Source: VRUE01 sp045805805
Lineage (GTDB): Bacteria; Actinomycetota; Thermoleophilia; Solirubrobacterales; 70-9
Reading direction: 5' to 3'
Assembly (NCBI GenBank): GCA_045805805.1
Contig: JBJMKO010000108.1
Location: forward strand, 1-18,685
Length of the DNA stretch: 18,685 nucleotides
Below are positions 1 to 8,127 of the stretch, piece after piece (position 1 is the first letter of the stretch; each line of letters begins with the position of its first letter). The position numbers were made by a program, and so were the translations under genes. The notes under the pieces are model-generated. The model had not been told where the DNA came from. It was given only the letters and a program-made list of their open reading frames with translations, and made no database searches.

Positions 1-143
1 CCCCCCGCTCCCCCCAACCCACCCCGCCCCGTGCCACGCTCCTTGCTATCTTTCTCGGTCGGCCCACTGGGCCGAAAGCCGTGCCTGCCTGCCCAACTCC
101 TGGGGCATGCAGGAGTCCTGTAGTCGATACGAGACCCGGAGCG
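1..143. other. Upstream region of the rpmJ operon, no gene seen
   Basis: The first 35 bases are strikingly C-rich. A short hairpin with arms CGGCCC (60-65) and GGGCCG (69-74) and loop ACT lies at 59-75, and a weaker one pairs ACTCCT (96-101) with AGGAGT (111-116). infA, which commonly precedes rpmJ, is not present in these bases, nor is its usual C-terminal coding end. I cannot identify a convincing promoter. The operon promoter may be here or left of the window. Confidence 0.4.
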
Positions 144-257
144 ATGAAGGTCAGAGCTTCTGTAAAGCCGATGTGCGAAAAGTGCAAGATCATCCGCCGC
201 CACGGCGCGGTTCTCGTGATCTGCCAGAACCCACGCCACAAGCAGCGCCAGGGCTAG
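144..257 (+). CDS. rpmJ: 50S ribosomal protein L36 (bL36)
   Basis: This 37-residue protein of the large ribosomal subunit starts MKVRASVKPMCEKCK and ends HKQRQG, matching bL36 over its full usual length. The zinc-ribbon ligands are all present (Cys11, Cys14, Cys27, His32), so this is the zinc-binding C+ form. The start is ATG at 144, preceded by a modest CGGAG. It lies 13 bases upstream of rpsM in the usual gene order. It was found by reading the sequence directly because it is very short. Confidence 0.95.
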   Translation: MKVRASVKPMCEKCKIIRRHGAVLVICQNPRHKQRQG

Positions 258-270
258 GGGCAAGGCAGAG

Positions 271-654
271 ATGGCACGTATCGCAGGAGTCAACGTCCCC
301 GTCGGCAAGCGCGCCGAAATCGGGCTGACCTACATCTTCGGGATCGGGCGATCCACCGCCCAGAAGATCCTCGAGGAGGCGAAAGTCGATCCCAACACCT
401 TGGTCAAGGATCTGACCGAGGACGAGGTGATGCGTCTGCGCGAGGCCGTCGAGCAGCGCGAGGTCGAGGGGGACCTGCGGCGCGAGCAGTCCCAGGACGT
501 CAAACGACTGATGGAGATCGGCTCCTACCGCGGCCTGCGCCACCGTCGCGGGCTGCCGGTCCGCGGGCAGCGGACCAAGACTAACGCGCGCGGCCGCAAG
601 GGCCCCCGCCGGATGAGCGTCGCCGGCAAGCGCAAGGCACCTCAGGCGAAATAG
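271..654 (+). CDS. rpsM: 30S ribosomal protein S13 (uS13)
   Basis: This 127-residue small-subunit head protein starts MARIAGVNVPVGKRAEIGLTY, the typical uS13 opening, and contains YIFGIGRSTAQKIL (the helix-hairpin-helix region). Near the end it has the conserved GLRHRRGLPVRGQRTKTNAR stretch, followed by a basic tail that reaches into the decoding region. An AAGG at 262-265 precedes ATG. It sits between rpmJ and rpsK, and its stop codon overlaps the ribosome binding site of rpsK. Confidence 0.98.
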   Translation: MARIAGVNVPVGKRAEIGLTYIFGIGRSTAQKILEEAKVDPNTLVKDLTEDEVMRLREAVEQREVEGDLRREQSQDVKRLMEIGSYRGLRHRRGLPVRGQRTKTNARGRKGPRRMSVAGKRKAPQAK

Positions 655-661
655 GAGAACC

Positions 662-1063
662 GTGGCAGCTGCGAAAAAACCCGCCAAAGGGCGCTCACGG
701 CGTCGCGTCAAGAAGAACGTCACCTACGGGCAGGCGCACATCAAGACTTCCTTCAACAACACGATCGTCACCCTCACCGACACCGAAGGCAACGTGATCG
801 CCTGGGAGTCGGCCGGGTCGGCTGGCTTCAAAGGCTCGCGCAAGTCGACTCCGTTTGCCGCTCAGGTGACAGCCGACGCCGCCGCCAAGAAGGGCATGGA
901 GCACGGCCTCGAGAAGGTCGAGGTCTTCGCCAAGGGCGCCGGCTCCGGCCGTGAGACGGCGATCCGCTCCCTGCAGGCGGCCGGTCTCGACGTCACCACG
1001 GTCAAGGACGTCTCGCCTCAGGCCCACAACGGCTGCCGCCCGAAGAAGCGGAGGCGTGTCTGA
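662..1063 (+). CDS. rpsK: 30S ribosomal protein S11 (uS11)
   Basis: This 133-residue platform protein of the small subunit has a Lys/Arg-rich N-terminus, then THIKTS-like AHIKTSFNNTIVTLTD, GNVIAWESAGSAGFKGSRKS and the conserved C-terminal end PQAHNGCRPKKRRRV, all hallmark uS11 segments. The start is GTG at 662, supported by AGGAGA at 653-658, which overlaps the rpsM stop. Its TGA stop overlaps the rpsD ATG by one base (TGATG at 1061-1065), implying translational coupling. Confidence 0.98.
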   Translation: MAAAKKPAKGRSRRRVKKNVTYGQAHIKTSFNNTIVTLTDTEGNVIAWESAGSAGFKGSRKSTPFAAQVTADAAAKKGMEHGLEKVEVFAKGAGSGRETAIRSLQAAGLDVTTVKDVSPQAHNGCRPKKRRRV

Positions 1064-1683
1064 TGGCTCGCGACACCTCACCGCAGTGCAAGCAGTGCCG
1101 TCGCGAGGGACAGAAGCTCTTCCTCAAGGGTGAGCGCTGCTTCACCGACAAGTGCGGGGTCGAGCGTCGCTCCTATCCCCCCGGCGAGCACGGTCGCGGG
1201 CGCATGCGCCAGTCCGAGTACCGCGTGCAGCTTCGCGAGAAGCAGAAGACGCGCCGCTACTACCAGGTGCTGGAGAAACAGTTCCGCGCCTACTACGACA
1301 AGGCCTCCCGCCAGGAGGGCGTCACCGGCGAGAACCTGCTGCGCCTGCTCGAGTCGCGCTTCGACAACGTGCTGGTTCGCCTCGGCTTCGCCGCCTCGCG
1401 GCGCCAGGCCCGCCAGCTGATCCGCCACGGCCACTGGCTGATCAACGGCCGGCGCGTCGACATTCCCTCCTACCAGGTGCGTCCCGAGGACGTGATCTCG
1501 ATCAAGTCGAGCTCAGCCGCCAGCGACACGATTCGCAAGGCGACAGAGCTGGTCTCCACCGTGCCGGCCTGGCTGCAGGCCGACCACGACTCCCTTACTG
1601 CCAAGGTCCTGCGCTATCCCGAGCGCGCGGAGATCTCGGCGCCGGTGCAGGAGCAGCTGATAGTCGAGCTGTACTCCAAGTAA
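1063..1683 (+). CDS. rpsD: 30S ribosomal protein S4 (uS4), zinc-binding form
   Basis: This 206-residue uS4 is a primary 16S rRNA binder and assembly initiator, and often an autoregulator of this operon. Near the N-terminus Cys9, Cys12, Cys26 and Cys31 form a four-cysteine zinc site, so it is the C+ type. The S4 RNA-binding domain follows at about residues 95-160 (LESRFDNVLVRLGFAASRRQ, then HGHWLINGRRVDIPSYQV). The length is normal for the family. The start overlaps the rpsK stop by one base, and the gene ends 37 bases before rpoA. Confidence 0.97.
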   Translation: MARDTSPQCKQCRREGQKLFLKGERCFTDKCGVERRSYPPGEHGRGRMRQSEYRVQLREKQKTRRYYQVLEKQFRAYYDKASRQEGVTGENLLRLLESRFDNVLVRLGFAASRRQARQLIRHGHWLINGRRVDIPSYQVRPEDVISIKSSSAASDTIRKATELVSTVPAWLQADHDSLTAKVLRYPERAEISAPVQEQLIVELYSK

Positions 1684-1720
1684 CCGGACTCTTTTCTGAA
1701 CACGCATACGCAAGGAACAC

Positions 1721-2701
1721 ATGACCACTGATTTCCAGGTCCCTCGCATCACCTCTGAGAAAGTGGACGACCGCCGCGGCACGTTCACGGTCGAGCCCCT
1801 AGACAAGGGCTTCGGCTACACCTTCGGCAACAGCCTCCGTCGCGTCCTGCTCTCCTCCCTGGGCGGCGCCGCGATCACCAGCGTCCGCATCGAGGGTGTC
1901 GCACACGAGTTCTCGACCGTGCAAGGTGTGAAGGAGGACGTCACCGACATCATCCTCAACCTCAAGGATCTCGTCGTCCGCATGCACACCGATGCCGACG
2001 AGGTCGAGGCGCCACTGGTCGCCACCGGGCCCGGCGAGGTCAAGGCGAAGGACATCGACCTGCCCTCCGGCGTCGAGATCCTCAACCCGAACGCGCCGAT
2101 CGCGACGTTGGAGAAGAAAACCAAGCTCGAGGTCTATCTGACGATCGGCCGCGGCCGCGGCTACTCGCCCGCCGAAGAGAACAAGTCGGAGGAGCAGCCG
2201 ATCGGCGTTATCCCGATCGACTCGATCTTCTCGCCGATTCGCCGCGCCTCTTACTCGGTGGCGACCGCGCGCGTCGGCCAGCGGACCGACTTCGACAAGC
2301 TGACGCTTGACCTCGAGACCGATGGCTCGATCGAGCCGGGCGCGGCGTTGCGCGAGGCCTCCGAGATCCTGATCAAGAGCCTGGCGATCTTCACCGACGC
2401 CGACCGGGTCGAGGAGCTGACCGCGCGGGAACCGGTCGCGAATCACGCGCCCGACACGATTCCGGGATCCGCCGGGGACGGTGTAGTGAGTGCCAACGGC
2501 CTCGACGAGATCCTGATCGAGGAGCTCGAGCTGGGCGTCCGCTCCTACAACTGCCTCAAGCGTGCGGGGGTGCAGACGGTCGGCGACTTGGTCCGCAAGA
2601 CGCGCTCTGAGTTGAACGCTATCCCGAACTTCGGGCAGAAATCGATCGAGGAAGTAATCGAGACGCTGCACGCTCGCAATCTCGACCTTCAGGGAGACTG
2701 A
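1721..2701 (+). CDS. rpoA: DNA-directed RNA polymerase subunit alpha
   Basis: This 326-residue alpha subunit assembles the polymerase core and contacts upstream promoter DNA and activators. The N-terminal dimerisation domain (about 1-230) contains GYTFGNSLRRVLLSSLGGAA and the conserved HEFSTVQGVKEDVTDIILN. After a linker, the C-terminal domain (about 255-326) has IEELELGVRSYNCLKRAG and the helix-hairpin-helix NFGQKSIEEV. ATG at 1721 follows an AAGGA (1712-1716). It lies between rpsD and rplQ, the standard order. Confidence 0.98.
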   Translation: MTTDFQVPRITSEKVDDRRGTFTVEPLDKGFGYTFGNSLRRVLLSSLGGAAITSVRIEGVAHEFSTVQGVKEDVTDIILNLKDLVVRMHTDADEVEAPLVATGPGEVKAKDIDLPSGVEILNPNAPIATLEKKTKLEVYLTIGRGRGYSPAEENKSEEQPIGVIPIDSIFSPIRRASYSVATARVGQRTDFDKLTLDLETDGSIEPGAALREASEILIKSLAIFTDADRVEELTAREPVANHAPDTIPGSAGDGVVSANGLDEILIEELELGVRSYNCLKRAGVQTVGDLVRKTRSELNAIPNFGQKSIEEVIETLHARNLDLQGD

Positions 2702-2721
2702 GCGGGAGCTCTGAGCCGGCG

Positions 2722-3075
2722 ATGCGTCACCGCAAGAAGCGCAACAAGCTGAGCCGCGACGCGGCGCATCGCGAGGCCCTGCTCTCGAACCTCTGCAAGC
2801 AGCTGATCGACCACGAACGAATCAAGACCAGCCAGGCCAAGGCCAAGGCGGTCAAGCCCGAGGTCGAGCAGTTGATCACGCTCGCCAAGAAGGGCGGGCT
2901 GCATGCTCGGCGCCAGGCGCTGGCTACTCTGCACAACGACAAGTTCATCGTGCACAAGCTGTTCGAGGAGGTTGCGCCGCGGTACGTCGAGCGGCCTGGT
3001 GGGTACACCAGGATCGTCAAGCTTGGCCCGCGGAAGTCGGATTCGACGGAGATGGTTTTTCTCGAGCTGGTGTAG
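2722..3075 (+). CDS. rplQ: 50S ribosomal protein L17 (bL17)
   Basis: This 117-residue large-subunit protein near the exit tunnel begins MRHRKKRNKLSRDAAHREAL, the family signature, and ends KLGPRKSDSTEMVFLELV, the usual bL17 terminus (R.GD...M..iELV). The length is typical for the core protein, without the C-terminal extension seen in some actinobacteria. It is the last gene of the operon, 20 bases after rpoA, and is followed directly by a large inverted repeat at 3080-3172. Confidence 0.97.
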   Translation: MRHRKKRNKLSRDAAHREALLSNLCKQLIDHERIKTSQAKAKAVKPEVEQLITLAKKGGLHARRQALATLHNDKFIVHKLFEEVAPRYVERPGGYTRIVKLGPRKSDSTEMVFLELV

Positions 3076-3079
3076 GGCG

Positions 3080-3172
3080 GGGGTCGCGGGGGACCACCCG
3101 TTCTGACAAATGCCGGCCTAATTAGGCCGGCATTTTGAGTATCCGTCAGCTCGGGTGGTCCCCCGCGACCCC
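3080..3172. terminator. Nested multi-tier inverted repeat between convergent rplQ and truA
   Basis: Outer arms of 21 bp are perfectly complementary (3080-3100, starting GGGGTCGCGG, with 3152-3172, ending CCGCGACCCC). Inside them CTGAC (3103-3107) pairs with GTCAG (3145-3149). The core is a perfect 28-bp palindrome (3108-3135, arms AAATGCCGGCCTAA and TTAGGCCGGCATTT). About 40 base pairs could form, with one 9-base bulge on the 3' side (3136-3144). The core ends in TTTT on the + strand and is AAA-led, so it could terminate transcription from both sides. The size exceeds an ordinary terminator. Confidence 0.75.
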
Positions 3173-3198
3173 TTGACGTGACTTGCTCTCGCTGAGTC

Positions 3199-3933
3199 TC
3201 AGTCGTATGAGACGGACTGCAGGTACAGGCCGTGGGGTGGGGCTGTGTCGCCGGCGGACGATCGGGGGGCGCCTTTGAGGAGAGCTTTGAAGTTCGGGAC
3301 GGATCGGCGGCCTGAGGCGGTTTCTAGCATGGTGCCTACCAGGACGCGGACCATGTTTCGCATGAAGGCGTCGGCTGTGATTTGGAAGTTGAGTATGTCG
3401 CCGTCGCTTGTCCAGGTGGCGGCGAGGACGTCTCTCTCGAAGCGGACGTGGTCGGTTTTGGTGGGGGTGAAGGCAGTGAAGTCGTGGGTGCCGATGAGGG
3501 ATGCGGCGCAGGCGTCGAGGCTGTCGCGGTCGAGCTCGTGGGGCCACCAGAGGGCTCGGCCTTCCTCGAAGGGGCTGGGGGAGGGGCGCACGAGGACTCG
3601 GTAGCGGTAGGTGCGGGACTTGGCGTCGTGGCGGGCATCGAAGTCATCCGCCGCGGCCGTTGCCGAGGTGACGGTGATGTCGTTTGGCCCGACGCCATTC
3701 AGCCGCCGCGCCAAATCCCCTGGAACCTCGGCTTCGGTCACGAAGCTCGCCACCTGTCCCCGGGCGTGCACGCCTGTGTCGGTGCGCCCTGCCACGGTCA
3801 GCTCCACTTGCTTCCGCAGCACAGTTGCCAGCGCACCCTCCAGCTCTCCCTGCACCGTTCGAAGTCCGGGCTGCTTTGCCCACCCCCGAAAGCCGCCCCC
3901 GTCGTATTCAAGCTCCAGCCTCACGGTCGCCAC
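3199..3933 (-). CDS. truA: tRNA pseudouridine(38-40) synthase TruA
   Basis: This 244-residue enzyme isomerises uridines 38-40 in the anticodon stem-loop of tRNAs. The catalytic aspartate lies in the family motif AGRTDTGVHARGQ (Asp52), and the N-terminus (RLELEYDGGGFRGWAKQP) is typical. Conserved later segments include SRTYRYRVL and FMRNMVRVLVGTML. The start is GTG at 3933, with no clear Shine-Dalgarno; a CATACT lies about 8 bases upstream and could be a -10 box for leaderless expression. It is 28 bases downstream of ligA and convergent with rplQ, whereas truA often follows rplQ on the same strand. Confidence 0.95.
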   Translation of the reverse strand: MATVRLELEYDGGGFRGWAKQPGLRTVQGELEGALATVLRKQVELTVAGRTDTGVHARGQVASFVTEAEVPGDLARRLNGVGPNDITVTSATAAADDFDARHDAKSRTYRYRVLVRPSPSPFEEGRALWWPHELDRDSLDACAASLIGTHDFTAFTPTKTDHVRFERDVLAATWTSDGDILNFQITADAFMRNMVRVLVGTMLETASGRRSVPNFKALLKGAPRSSAGDTAPPHGLYLQSVSYD

Positions 3934-3961
3934 GGCCAGCAGTATGCCCCGCGCCTGCCCG

Positions 3962-5995
3962 CTAAGTGTTTTCGAGCAACCCCAGCAGTCCCGCCTCGTC
4001 GAGGATCGTCGTCTCGTATTTCTCAGCTTTGGCGAGCTTCGTGCCGGGGTTCTCGCCGGCGACGACGTAGTCGGTTTTTTTCGAGACCGAGTTGACGACC
4101 TTGCCCCCGGCTGCCTTGATCAGCGCTCCGGCCTCCTCGCGGGTGAGGTCGGGCAGGGTGCCGGTGAGGACCAGGGTCTTGCCTTCCAGCGGTCCACCTG
4201 AGGTGCGGCGTTCGGAGGGGTCCTGCTCTAGGCGCAGCCCTTTTTCGCGCAGCTTCTCGACCAGCTCCCAGGTTCGCTCGTCTGCCAGGGACTCGGCAAT
4301 CTGCAGCGCCATGATCGGGCCGACGCCCTCGACCTCCTCGATCTGCTCGGGGTCGGCGGTGTGCAGGGCGTCGATAGAGCCGAAGTGGTCGGCCAGGGCC
4401 TCCGCGGTGACGTAGCCGACGCCGGGCAGGCCGAGGGCGTAGAGGACGCGCTTGAAGGGCCGAGAACGGGAGGCGTCGATCGCCGCCAGCAGGTTGCCGA
4501 CGGAGATGTCGCCGAAGCCGTCGAGGCCCGCAAGCTGCTCCTCCCTCAGCTCGTAGATCTCGGCCACGTCCGAGATCAACCCTTCCTGCAGGAAGCGCAG
4601 CGCCTGCTTCTCGCCGAGCCCGTCGATGTCCATCGCGCCTTTGCTGACGAAGTGCTTGACGTGCTGGAAGGACTGCCCGGGGCAGCCTGCCCTGTTCGGG
4701 CAGATCGTGAAGACCGAGTCCTCGGGCTTGACCGTGGGCGTTTCGCAGGCCGGGCATTTGGCCGGGGGCTCGGGTTTCGACGCTCGTCGCTTGCCCTTCT
4801 CCTGGCGCTGGATCAGCGGGGCGACGACCTGCGGGATCACGTCGCCGGCCCGCATCACCACGACCTCATCTCCTGGCCGCACGTCCTTGCGGGCAAGGTC
4901 CTCCTCGTTGTGCAGCGTCGCGGTGGAGACCGTGACGCCCCCGACGTGGACCGGCTCCAGCATCGCGAAAGGGACGAGGTGGCCAGTGCGGCCGACGTTC
5001 CAGACGACGTCGAGGAGCTTCGTCGTCGCTGTCGTCGGTGCGAACTTCCAGGCGATCGCCCAGCGTGGCTCCCGACCGACGACGCCCAGCTCCCGCCAAA
5101 GGGCTCGCTCGTCGACCTTGACGACGACGCCGTCGATCTCGTAGTCGAGCTGGTCGCGGCGCTCCTCCCACCAGCGGCAGCGCTCGACAACCGACTCGAT
5201 GCCCGGATGGTGTCCCGTGTCGGGGTTGACCTTGAAGCCGCGCTCGCGCAGCCACTCGATCTCCTCGCTGTGCGTGGCGAGCTCGAGGCCGCGGACAGCG
5301 CCGATGCCGTACGTCCAGATCGAGAGTGGCCGTTCGGCGGCAAGCGCCGGGTCGAGCTGGCGGATCGAGCCGGCGGCGGAGTTGCGCGGGTTGGCAAAGG
5401 CCGGTTCGCCGGCTTCGGCGCGGCGTTCGTTCAGCGCCTTGAAGTCGGCGATCGGCAGGTAGACCTCGCCGCGCACCTCGACCAGGGATGGGGCGTCGTC
5501 GATACCCAGCGGGATCGCGCCGATCGTGCGCAGGTTCTGGGTCACGTCCTCGCCGACACGCCCGTCGCCGCGGGTCGCGCCGCGCACGAGCAGGCCGTTC
5601 TCGTAGGTGAGCGAGATCGCCAAGCCGTCGATCTTCGGCTCGCTCGTATAGCTGAACTCGGCGGCGCTGATGTCGAGCCGCTTGAGGTGGTTGCGGATGC
5701 GAGTCTCCCAGCCGCGTAGCTCTTCCTCGTTGCGAGCGTTGGCGAGGGAGAGCATCGCCTCCGCGTGCTCGACGCGCTCGAAACGGCCGAGGGGCGGCGC
5801 GCCGACGCGCTGGGTGGGCGAGTCTGGCGTGCGCAGGCCCGGGTGGTCGGCCTCGATCGCCCGTAGCTCGTCGAGCAGCGCGTCGTATTCGTCGTCGTCG
5901 ATCGAGGGGTCGTCGAGGACGTAATAACGGCGGTTGTGATCTGCAAGCTCGCGCCGCAGCTCCGCGGCGCGCTGCTTCGCACCGGTGGCGCTCAC
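3962..5995 (-). CDS. ligA: NAD-dependent DNA ligase LigA
   Basis: This 677-residue ligase seals nicks in replication and repair using NAD+. Visible are the Ia domain (NRRYYVLDDPSIDDDEYDAL, about 21-40), the adenylation motif EPKIDG with active-site Lys121, an OB fold around 315-400 (WNVGRTGHLVPFA), a zinc finger with Cys414, Cys417, Cys432 and Cys438, helix-hairpin-helix repeats, and a C-terminal BRCT domain (about 600-677, GKTLVLTGTL). All domains are intact and the length is normal. The GTG start at 5995 overlaps the surE stop by 4 bases (GTGA), indicating coupling. Confidence 0.98.
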   Translation of the reverse strand: MSATGAKQRAAELRRELADHNRRYYVLDDPSIDDDEYDALLDELRAIEADHPGLRTPDSPTQRVGAPPLGRFERVEHAEAMLSLANARNEEELRGWETRIRNHLKRLDISAAEFSYTSEPKIDGLAISLTYENGLLVRGATRGDGRVGEDVTQNLRTIGAIPLGIDDAPSLVEVRGEVYLPIADFKALNERRAEAGEPAFANPRNSAAGSIRQLDPALAAERPLSIWTYGIGAVRGLELATHSEEIEWLRERGFKVNPDTGHHPGIESVVERCRWWEERRDQLDYEIDGVVVKVDERALWRELGVVGREPRWAIAWKFAPTTATTKLLDVVWNVGRTGHLVPFAMLEPVHVGGVTVSTATLHNEEDLARKDVRPGDEVVVMRAGDVIPQVVAPLIQRQEKGKRRASKPEPPAKCPACETPTVKPEDSVFTICPNRAGCPGQSFQHVKHFVSKGAMDIDGLGEKQALRFLQEGLISDVAEIYELREEQLAGLDGFGDISVGNLLAAIDASRSRPFKRVLYALGLPGVGYVTAEALADHFGSIDALHTADPEQIEEVEGVGPIMALQIAESLADERTWELVEKLREKGLRLEQDPSERRTSGGPLEGKTLVLTGTLPDLTREEAGALIKAAGGKVVNSVSKKTDYVVAGENPGTKLAKAEKYETTILDEAGLLGLLENT

Positions 5996-6819
5996 ACCGA
6001 GGTGGGCGCGCTCGCTGCCAGCATCTCCTCGAAGCCCCAGCCCCGCAGCCGTTCCAGCCCGCCGTGGTCGGTGAGGTCGAAGTGGATCGGCGTGACCGAG
6101 ATGCGCCCGCCGGCAACCGCGTTCAGGTCGGTGCCCTCGATCTCCTCATAACCGGGTTGCCAGCCGTAGATCTCGTAGTGGCGCCGACCGTCCCTCTCGC
6201 CGATCAGCTTCAGCTCGTCGTTGTAGATGCGCTTCCCGAGCTTGGTCACCTCGATCCCATTTGGCTCGCCGGCAGGGCAGTTGACGTTGATCAGGGTCGC
6301 CTCGGGCATCGGTTGGTCAATCAACCGCCGCACCAGCTCGGCCGTAAAGGGCGCCACGACCCCGAAGTCGAAGCGGCCGCTGACGTAGCCCATGCCGCCG
6401 CCCGAGGACTGTTGGGACACCGCCACGGCGGGGATGCCGAGGACGATTCCCTCGAATGCGGCGGCAACCGTCCCCGAGTAGGTGATGTCATCGCCGAGGT
6501 TGGCACCGTGGTTGACCCCGGAGACGATCAGGTCGGGACGGTGGCCGACCAGGCCCAGCTCGGCGAAGCGGACGCAGTCGACCGGGGTGCCGTCAGTGGC
6601 GAAGCCCTTGTCGCCGTCGCCGAACTCCACCTCCTCGACGGTCAGCGGCGAGCGGGTGGTGATGCTGCGCGCGGTGGCGCTGCGGTTGGAGTCCGGCGCG
6701 ATCACGTCGACCTCGACCCCCTCGATCTCGCGCAGTGCCCGGCGAGCGGCCTGCAGGCCGGGAGCGGTGATCCCATCGTCGTTGGTAAGCAGTACTCGCA
6801 CGTCAGCGATTCTAGGCAT
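5992..6819 (-). CDS. surE: 5'/3'-nucleotidase SurE (survival protein)
   Basis: This 275-residue metal-dependent nucleotidase has the N-terminal metal-binding LLTNDDGI (Asp14, Asp15), APDSNRSA (Ser44) and VSGVNHGANLGDDITYSGTV (Asn103), all SurE signatures. It dephosphorylates nucleoside monophosphates and possibly short polyphosphate. ATG at 6819 is used; GTG at residue 7 would give the more typical N-terminus VRVLLTNDDG and cannot be excluded, since neither has a strong ribosome binding site. It lies 36 bases after dacB and overlaps ligA by 4 bases. Confidence 0.95.
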   Translation of the reverse strand: MPRIADVRVLLTNDDGITAPGLQAARRALREIEGVEVDVIAPDSNRSATARSITTRSPLTVEEVEFGDGDKGFATDGTPVDCVRFAELGLVGHRPDLIVSGVNHGANLGDDITYSGTVAAAFEGIVLGIPAVAVSQQSSGGGMGYVSGRFDFGVVAPFTAELVRRLIDQPMPEATLINVNCPAGEPNGIEVTKLGKRIYNDELKLIGERDGRRHYEIYGWQPGYEEIEGTDLNAVAGGRISVTPIHFDLTDHGGLERLRGWGFEEMLAASAPTSV

Positions 6820-6855
6820 CGGAGCGGGGCACCACTCGGCCTGACGAGAGCGCGC

Positions 6856-8106
6856 TCAGTAGGAGGCGATTTCTGCTGCGATCAGGTCCTGCTCGAGGTG
6901 GGCGAGACCGAGGTCGCGGACGCTTCCCATCAGGATCGAGAAGATCATCGTCTTGCCGTCGCGGTTGAAGCAGTAGCCGGAGAGGTTGCTTACGCCGGTC
7001 AGGGTGCCGGTCTTGGTTCGACAGCGGCCGTAGGCCGCGGTGCCGTGCATGCGGTCGGCGACCGTGCCCTCGTGGCCGGCCAGGGCCATGTCCTGGATCA
7101 GCTCTTCGCCCTCAGGCGTGCGCCACATCGTCTTCAGCAGGCCGACCACCTGCGTCGGCGAAGCGCGGTTGGAGCGGGTCAGCCCGGAGCCGTCGACCGC
7201 GTGCAGGCCCGAGCCGTGACCGCGGGCGAAGCGCTCGACCACGGTGGTGCCCGCCGACGTGGTGCCGGCTCCCTCGAAGCGCGCGCCCAGCAGCTTGATC
7301 AGCATCTCGGCGAAGAAGTTGTCGGAGTAGACGTCGGTGGTGTTGACGATTTCGGTCAGCGGCGGAGATTCGACCTTCGCGATCTCCGTGCTGCCTGCGG
7401 GCGCCTTGGCGAGGGCCACCTTGGCCGGGACGCGCACCCCTGCTCCGCGCAGGGATCGTGCCAACGTCGCGGCAGCGGTCTTGGCCGGGTCGCCCGAGAA
7501 GCCGCTCGCGCTCGACCCGTTGAAGCCGGAGTTGAATGAGAGTCCGGAGAGGGGGCCGACGTAGGAGCTGGTTGCGTAGCCGGAGTCCGCAACCCCGCGC
7601 AGGCGGTCGAAGACGCTGTCGTCGGCATAGAGGCGGCCCGTGATGGCGCTGATGCCTTCTTCGCGGATCTGGCTCTTGAGCAGGAAGATGTTGGTGCCCA
7701 GGCCACCGAGGTAGCTCTTGTAGAAGGCCGGTGTGCCCAGGGCGGGGTCGCCGCCCCCGATCAGGTAGAGGCTGCCGTGGAGGACGCCGTTGCGATCGAT
7801 CGGGCCGTCGCCGCGTACCGTCGTTGCGATCCGCGAGCGGGGGCCGAGGCGGGAGAGCGCGGTCGCGGTCGTGAACAGCTTCATGTTCGAAGCCAGCGGC
7901 CGCCGTCGCTTCGCGGCCCGAGCGCACACGGGCATACCCGTTTCGCCGTCGATCACGTAGAGGCCGCTGGCGCTGCCCCCGCCACGCACCAGGTGCGAGA
8001 CCAAGCTTGGGCAGAAGGGGCTGGGCGTCGTCGCCTGCGCTCTCGAGGCCGAGAGGAACGCCAGCAACGCGCAAATCGCGGCAAAGAGCGCCGGGGGTCG
8101 CCTCAC
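6856..8106 (-). CDS. dacB: D-alanyl-D-alanine carboxypeptidase/endopeptidase (PBP4 family, peptidase S13)
   Basis: This 416-residue exported peptidoglycan enzyme trims pentapeptides or cross-links. The three penicillin-binding motifs are present: Ser73-x-x-Lys76 (ASNMK), Ser261-Asp-Asn263 (YSDNFF) and Lys365-Thr-Gly367 (TKTGTL). The reading frame stays open far upstream, but the true start is probably GTG at 8106. That gives MRRPPALFAAICALLAFLSA, a clear signal peptide with likely cleavage after SRAQA (about residue 25). The protein is shorter than Escherichia coli PBP4. No Shine-Dalgarno precedes the start; a CATTAT box 8 bases upstream suggests leaderless expression. Confidence 0.9.
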   Translation of the reverse strand: MRRPPALFAAICALLAFLSASRAQATTPSPFCPSLVSHLVRGGGSASGLYVIDGETGMPVCARAAKRRRPLASNMKLFTTATALSRLGPRSRIATTVRGDGPIDRNGVLHGSLYLIGGGDPALGTPAFYKSYLGGLGTNIFLLKSQIREEGISAITGRLYADDSVFDRLRGVADSGYATSSYVGPLSGLSFNSGFNGSSASGFSGDPAKTAAATLARSLRGAGVRVPAKVALAKAPAGSTEIAKVESPPLTEIVNTTDVYSDNFFAEMLIKLLGARFEGAGTTSAGTTVVERFARGHGSGLHAVDGSGLTRSNRASPTQVVGLLKTMWRTPEGEELIQDMALAGHEGTVADRMHGTAAYGRCRTKTGTLTGVSNLSGYCFNRDGKTMIFSILMGSVRDLGLAHLEQDLIAAEIASY

Positions 8107-8113
8107 TGAGTGG

Positions 8114-8120
8114 GATAATG
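8114..8120. promoter_or_regulatory. Shared -10 box of divergent dacB and patatin genes
   Basis: The sequence GATAATG reads GATAAT on + (8114-8119) and CATTAT on - (8120-8115), both good -10 hexamers. The + start codon at 8128 lies 8 bases downstream, and the - start codon (8106) also lies 8 bases downstream. These positions fit transcripts beginning at or almost at the start codon. No convincing -35 box is seen on either side, and neither gene has a Shine-Dalgarno site. Confidence 0.5.
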
Positions 8121-8127
8121 CATGTTT

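Noticed and set aside
4361..5719. Long + strand frame of 452 residues opposite ligA
   Set aside because: ligA is complete with all catalytic motifs; the opposite frame has no recognisable domain and shadow-like composition.
6064..7539. Long + strand frame of 491 residues opposite surE and dacB
   Set aside because: It spans two well-identified - strand genes and lacks any motif or ribosome binding site.
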